From: CAZMXI01 sp964570205
GTDB lineage: Bacteria; Planctomycetota; Phycisphaerae; Tepidisphaerales; Tepidisphaeraceae
NCBI GenBank assembly: GCA_964570205.1
Contig: CAZMXI010000221.1
Coordinates: 1-6,925 of the forward strand
Direction: 5' to 3'
Length of the DNA stretch: 6,925 nt
A program made the translations under genes and the position numbers. The first letter of the stretch is position 1. The number at the start of each line of letters is the position of its first letter. This document shows, one piece after another, positions 4,943 through 6,925 of this stretch. The notes under the pieces were generated by a model. That model made no database searches and was not told the DNA's origin. It saw only the letters and a list, made by a program, of their open reading frames with translations.

Positions 4943-6454
4943 CTACTTCCTCCCCTGCCATTGCTGGAACTTATCCCGTATGGTCTCAAGCCGATCGAAG
5001 GTGGCCTTGGGCTGGAACATGTCGTCCAGCAGACCCCCTCCGGGCACCGTCTGATTGATATCCGCGAGGTTGCCCCAGGCAACGCTCTCGACAAAGGGTT
5101 TGCTCAGGGCGATGTGGTAGACCGCGTCCATCCATTCGGACTGCAACTGGGGATCCCACGGCCTGTGCCATCGCCCCGCCTGCGAGGGGTCCAACCGCCC
5201 TTCCGAGCGGTCGCTGGGATCGGGAGAATTCCGTCCCGGGGCGCTCAGCGCCGTGATGAACACCGGCCGGCCAAGCTGTGAAAACCGGTCGAGCAGCGTG
5301 CTGATCTGAAACAGGTCGCGCGTGACGTAACCCTGCTCGGGCACGCCCATTTCCAGCTCCAGGGCAAAGCCGTCGAAGTTGATGCCGGCCTGCGCGACCA
5401 TTTCAGCGTAGAGGATCGGCGCGACGCTCGTCGGGTTCTTGGCGTGATACTCGCCGAACGGCTGCGTGATCGTGACCAGGGTTCGCGCGCCGGGCAGGAT
5501 GGACTTGACCTGCGAAATCAGCAGGCGGGTCATCTCGATCATCTGTTCGAAACTCATGGTGAAGGCACGGTTGCTCGGCAGGCCGGCAACGACGTTCCAC
5601 AGGCTGACCGCCTTGCGGTATCGCTGGACGAGGCGCTGGACGTGCTGATAGGCCAGCTCGCGCACCGTGTCGAAGTCATTCTCCCAGATGAACATCCAGT
5701 CCGGCAGATCCTGCTCGTGGAAGTTGATCAGCGGCCCGGCGATGATCGGAAGCCGTTTCTTGCTGAGCGTCTCGGCCCATGCGTCCATCTGGGCCGTCTC
5801 GAACACGCCTTCCTGCGGCTGAAGCAGTTTCCATGGCATGGGCAACACGCCATAGTCGAAGTTGCCCGCGAGCATGTCCCGGTACTTCTGGTTCTGGACC
5901 GCGACATCGACCCGGCAACCGAAGATGTGCTTGACGAACGCCCCGGCCTGGCGGCGACGGTTGATCAGCAGTTCACAATGGAACATCGAGAGCTCTTCGG
6001 ACAGGATGATCGCCTGGCTGAGGGCGTCGTCCGCCAGTTTCGACGCCTCGCCGGGCGTGTCGATCAGGGCCAGAGCGTCGGAGAAGATTTCCTGGGACTC
6101 CCGGAATCGCGCCAGCACCTTCTCGGCCTTGGGGAAATCGAACAGGCTCCAGTCCTCATTCTTCTGCATGATCTTCATCAGCCGCAGCCGCGCCAGCTCG
6201 ATGTTGAGCACATACGGCTTCGCCCGCTGCATCAGCCTCGACGTTTCGAGGTGATACGCCCCGGCCGGCCCCGCATCCCACAGCAGGGACAGGCCCATCG
6301 GAACGTCATCCGACCGGCTGACGGTCAGCAGGCCGTCCCGGAACGTGATGTCCCCCTGCATCGGCACGCTCTCCGGCCCCACCGCATACGCCGCGACCGG
6401 CGCAAAGTCCCCCACGCGCCGACCATCGCGGTAAATCTCAAAATGAACGGGCAT
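4943..6454 (-). CDS. GH10 (endo-xylanase)-like protein lacking both catalytic glutamates
   Basis: The protein has 503 residues. The C-terminal half (about 185-495) follows the GH10 xylanase barrel: FDYGVLPMPWKLLQPQEG (199-216), the third-strand region AGPLINFHEQDLPDW (239-253), LWNVVAG (285-291), VFITALS (398-404) and VAWGNLAD (458-465), ending with a GLLDDMFQPKATFDRL tail as in GH10. In active enzymes the acid/base glutamate sits in WDVVNE and the nucleophile in ITELD. Here these read WNVVAG and ITALS, so both glutamates are gone. The N-terminal 180 residues are a mixed strand-then-helix region I cannot assign. There is no signal peptide or TM segment, so it should be cytoplasmic, unlike secreted xylanases. 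It may bind sugar or have another chemistry; hydrolysis by the GH10 mechanism looks impossible. GGAGAGAGG (6466-6474) lies 11 nt before the ATG. It heads a transcript with the comEA-like gene. Confidence 0.75.
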   Translation of the reverse strand: MPVHFEIYRDGRRVGDFAPVAAYAVGPESVPMQGDITFRDGLLTVSRSDDVPMGLSLLWDAGPAGAYHLETSRLMQRAKPYVLNIELARLRLMKIMQKNEDWSLFDFPKAEKVLARFRESQEIFSDALALIDTPGEASKLADDALSQAIILSEELSMFHCELLINRRRQAGAFVKHIFGCRVDVAVQNQKYRDMLAGNFDYGVLPMPWKLLQPQEGVFETAQMDAWAETLSKKRLPIIAGPLINFHEQDLPDWMFIWENDFDTVRELAYQHVQRLVQRYRKAVSLWNVVAGLPSNRAFTMSFEQMIEMTRLLISQVKSILPGARTLVTITQPFGEYHAKNPTSVAPILYAEMVAQAGINFDGFALELEMGVPEQGYVTRDLFQISTLLDRFSQLGRPVFITALSAPGRNSPDPSDRSEGRLDPSQAGRWHRPWDPQLQSEWMDAVYHIALSKPFVESVAWGNLADINQTVPGGGLLDDMFQPKATFDRLETIRDKFQQWQGRK

Positions 6455-6491
6455 AAGCTGCTCGGCCTCTCTCCATCAGTTCGACGCGGCG

Positions 6492-6500
6492 ATATTAGCA
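6492..6500 (-). promoter_or_regulatory. Possible extended -10 promoter of the GH10-like gene
   Basis: TGCTAATAT on the minus strand combines a TGn extension with TAATAT (four of six matches to TATAAT), about 38 nt upstream of the ATG. No good -35 is seen, which is common for extended -10 promoters. It faces away from the purC promoter 54 nt to the right. Confidence 0.35.
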
Positions 6501-6531
6501 GACAATGCCTCGCACCGAAACGGCTTGCGCG

Positions 6532-6560
6532 CTTCCAACATTCGCCGCGCCCGATATGAT
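6532..6560 (+). promoter_or_regulatory. Predicted purC promoter with leaderless start
   Basis: TATGAT (6555-6560, five of six matches to TATAAT) ends 8 nt before the ATG at 6569. The hexamer 17 nt upstream, CTTCCA (6532-6537), matches TTGACA at only three positions. No Shine-Dalgarno is present between the -10 box and the ATG, which reads GTCCGGCC. The transcript would start at or almost at the ATG. Confidence 0.45.
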
Positions 6561-6568
6561 GTCCGGCC

Positions 6569-6925
6569 ATGAACACCACCCTGCTTCAATCGAGCCTTCC
6601 CCTGCCGGTTCGTCGCGGCAAGGTGCGCGATGTCTATGACCTCGGCGACAGCCTGCTGATCGTCGCCACCGATCGCATCAGCGCCTTCGACGTGGTCATG
6701 CCCAACGGCATCCCCGGCAAGGGCAGCATCCTGACGGCGCTCAGCCTCTTCTGGTTTGGCAGGTTCGCCGGTACGTTCGAGAATCACCTGATCGCCTCGG
6801 ACGTCGCCCGATACCCGGCGCAGGTCCAGCCTTACGGCGATCAGCTCGCCGGGCGCTCCATGCTCGTCAAGAAAGCCACCGTGGTCCCGATCGAATGCGT
6901 CGCCCGCGGCTACCTGGCCGGCTCC
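6569..6925 (+). CDS. purC: Phosphoribosylaminoimidazole-succinocarboxamide (SAICAR) synthase, 3' end cut by window
   Basis: This enzyme couples CAIR and aspartate with ATP to make SAICAR, a step of de novo purine synthesis in the cytoplasm. The 119 visible residues carry the N-terminal ATP-binding features: RRGKVRDVYDLGD (15-27), the ATDRISAFDVVMPNGIPGKG segment (33-52), and VVPIECVARGYLAGS (105-119), which is the family's substrate-binding signature. The frame is open to the last base, so the remaining half or more of the protein is outside the window; this is a window edge and not a truncation. The spacing of the motifs fits the longer, yeast-like form of the family (about 300 residues). 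It diverges from the GH10-like gene and appears to be a separate unit. No purine riboswitch or operator is recognisable in the short intergenic region. Confidence 0.95.
   Translation, partial: MNTTLLQSSLPLPVRRGKVRDVYDLGDSLLIVATDRISAFDVVMPNGIPGKGSILTALSLFWFGRFAGTFENHLIASDVARYPAQVQPYGDQLAGRSMLVKKATVVPIECVARGYLAGS

Noticed and set aside
4274..5281. Plus-strand open frame of 335 codons
   Set aside because: It spans three unrelated minus-strand features and an intergenic region, which a real gene here would not do; composition is Arg/Pro-rich noise.
5444..6559. Plus-strand open frame of 371 codons opposite the GH10-like gene
   Set aside because: It is the complementary shadow of the GH10-like frame; the product is rich in Arg, Gln, His and Asp with no recognisable domain.
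1..6925. CRISPR array, tRNA or rRNA
   Set aside because: No regularly spaced direct repeats, cloverleaf or rRNA-like conserved stretches were seen on reading both strands.

Overview
The window is GC-rich bacterial chromosome, most likely from a planctomycete and perhaps from the Phycisphaerae. This is inferred from the mix of genes: an exported CotH-type protein kinase with EF-hands, a cytoplasmic GH10-like protein, and housekeeping genes scattered singly rather than in classical operons. No replication, ribosomal or tRNA marker is present, so the taxonomy is tentative.

Layout from left to right. Positions 1-115 carry two small hairpins downstream of the first gene; they could be the edge of an IS200/IS605- or REP-like element, or a terminator. 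Positions 116-931 (-) encode an exported glycerophosphodiester phosphodiesterase. It diverges from 994-1758 (+), a class I biotin-protein ligase (birA type without the DNA-binding domain). The 62-bp gap between them holds two back-to-back promoters that appear to share one -35 box and to produce leaderless mRNAs. Positions 1759-1924 have no gene but fold on paper into a three-way-junction RNA (1761-1879). It lies just upstream of a small unknown membrane protein with three predicted TM segments (1925-2275, +). A perfect 10-bp hairpin separates that gene from the convergent CotH-like kinase (2359-4368, -). This kinase is a lipid- or wall-facing exported protein in which two related EF-hand pairs bracket the kinase domain. 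Farther right, on the minus strand, a GH10-fold protein without catalytic glutamates (4943-6454) is followed after 21 nt by a membrane-anchored ComEA-like helix-hairpin-helix protein (4493-4921), probably in one transcript. Finally purC (SAICAR synthase) starts at 6569 (+) and runs off the window, divergent from the GH10-like gene.

Functionally these are mostly independent transcription units: lipid head-group salvage, biotin loading, calcium-linked surface phosphorylation, DNA-binding or uptake, and purine synthesis. The sequence shows two modes of translation start side by side. GDPD, birA and purC have a -10-like box 6-8 nt before the ATG and no Shine-Dalgarno. The CotH, comEA-like and GH10-like genes have purine-rich ribosome binding sites. 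The strongest candidates for something undescribed are the structured RNA after birA, the apparently dead intracellular GH10 protein, and the EF-hand/CotH/EF-hand architecture.
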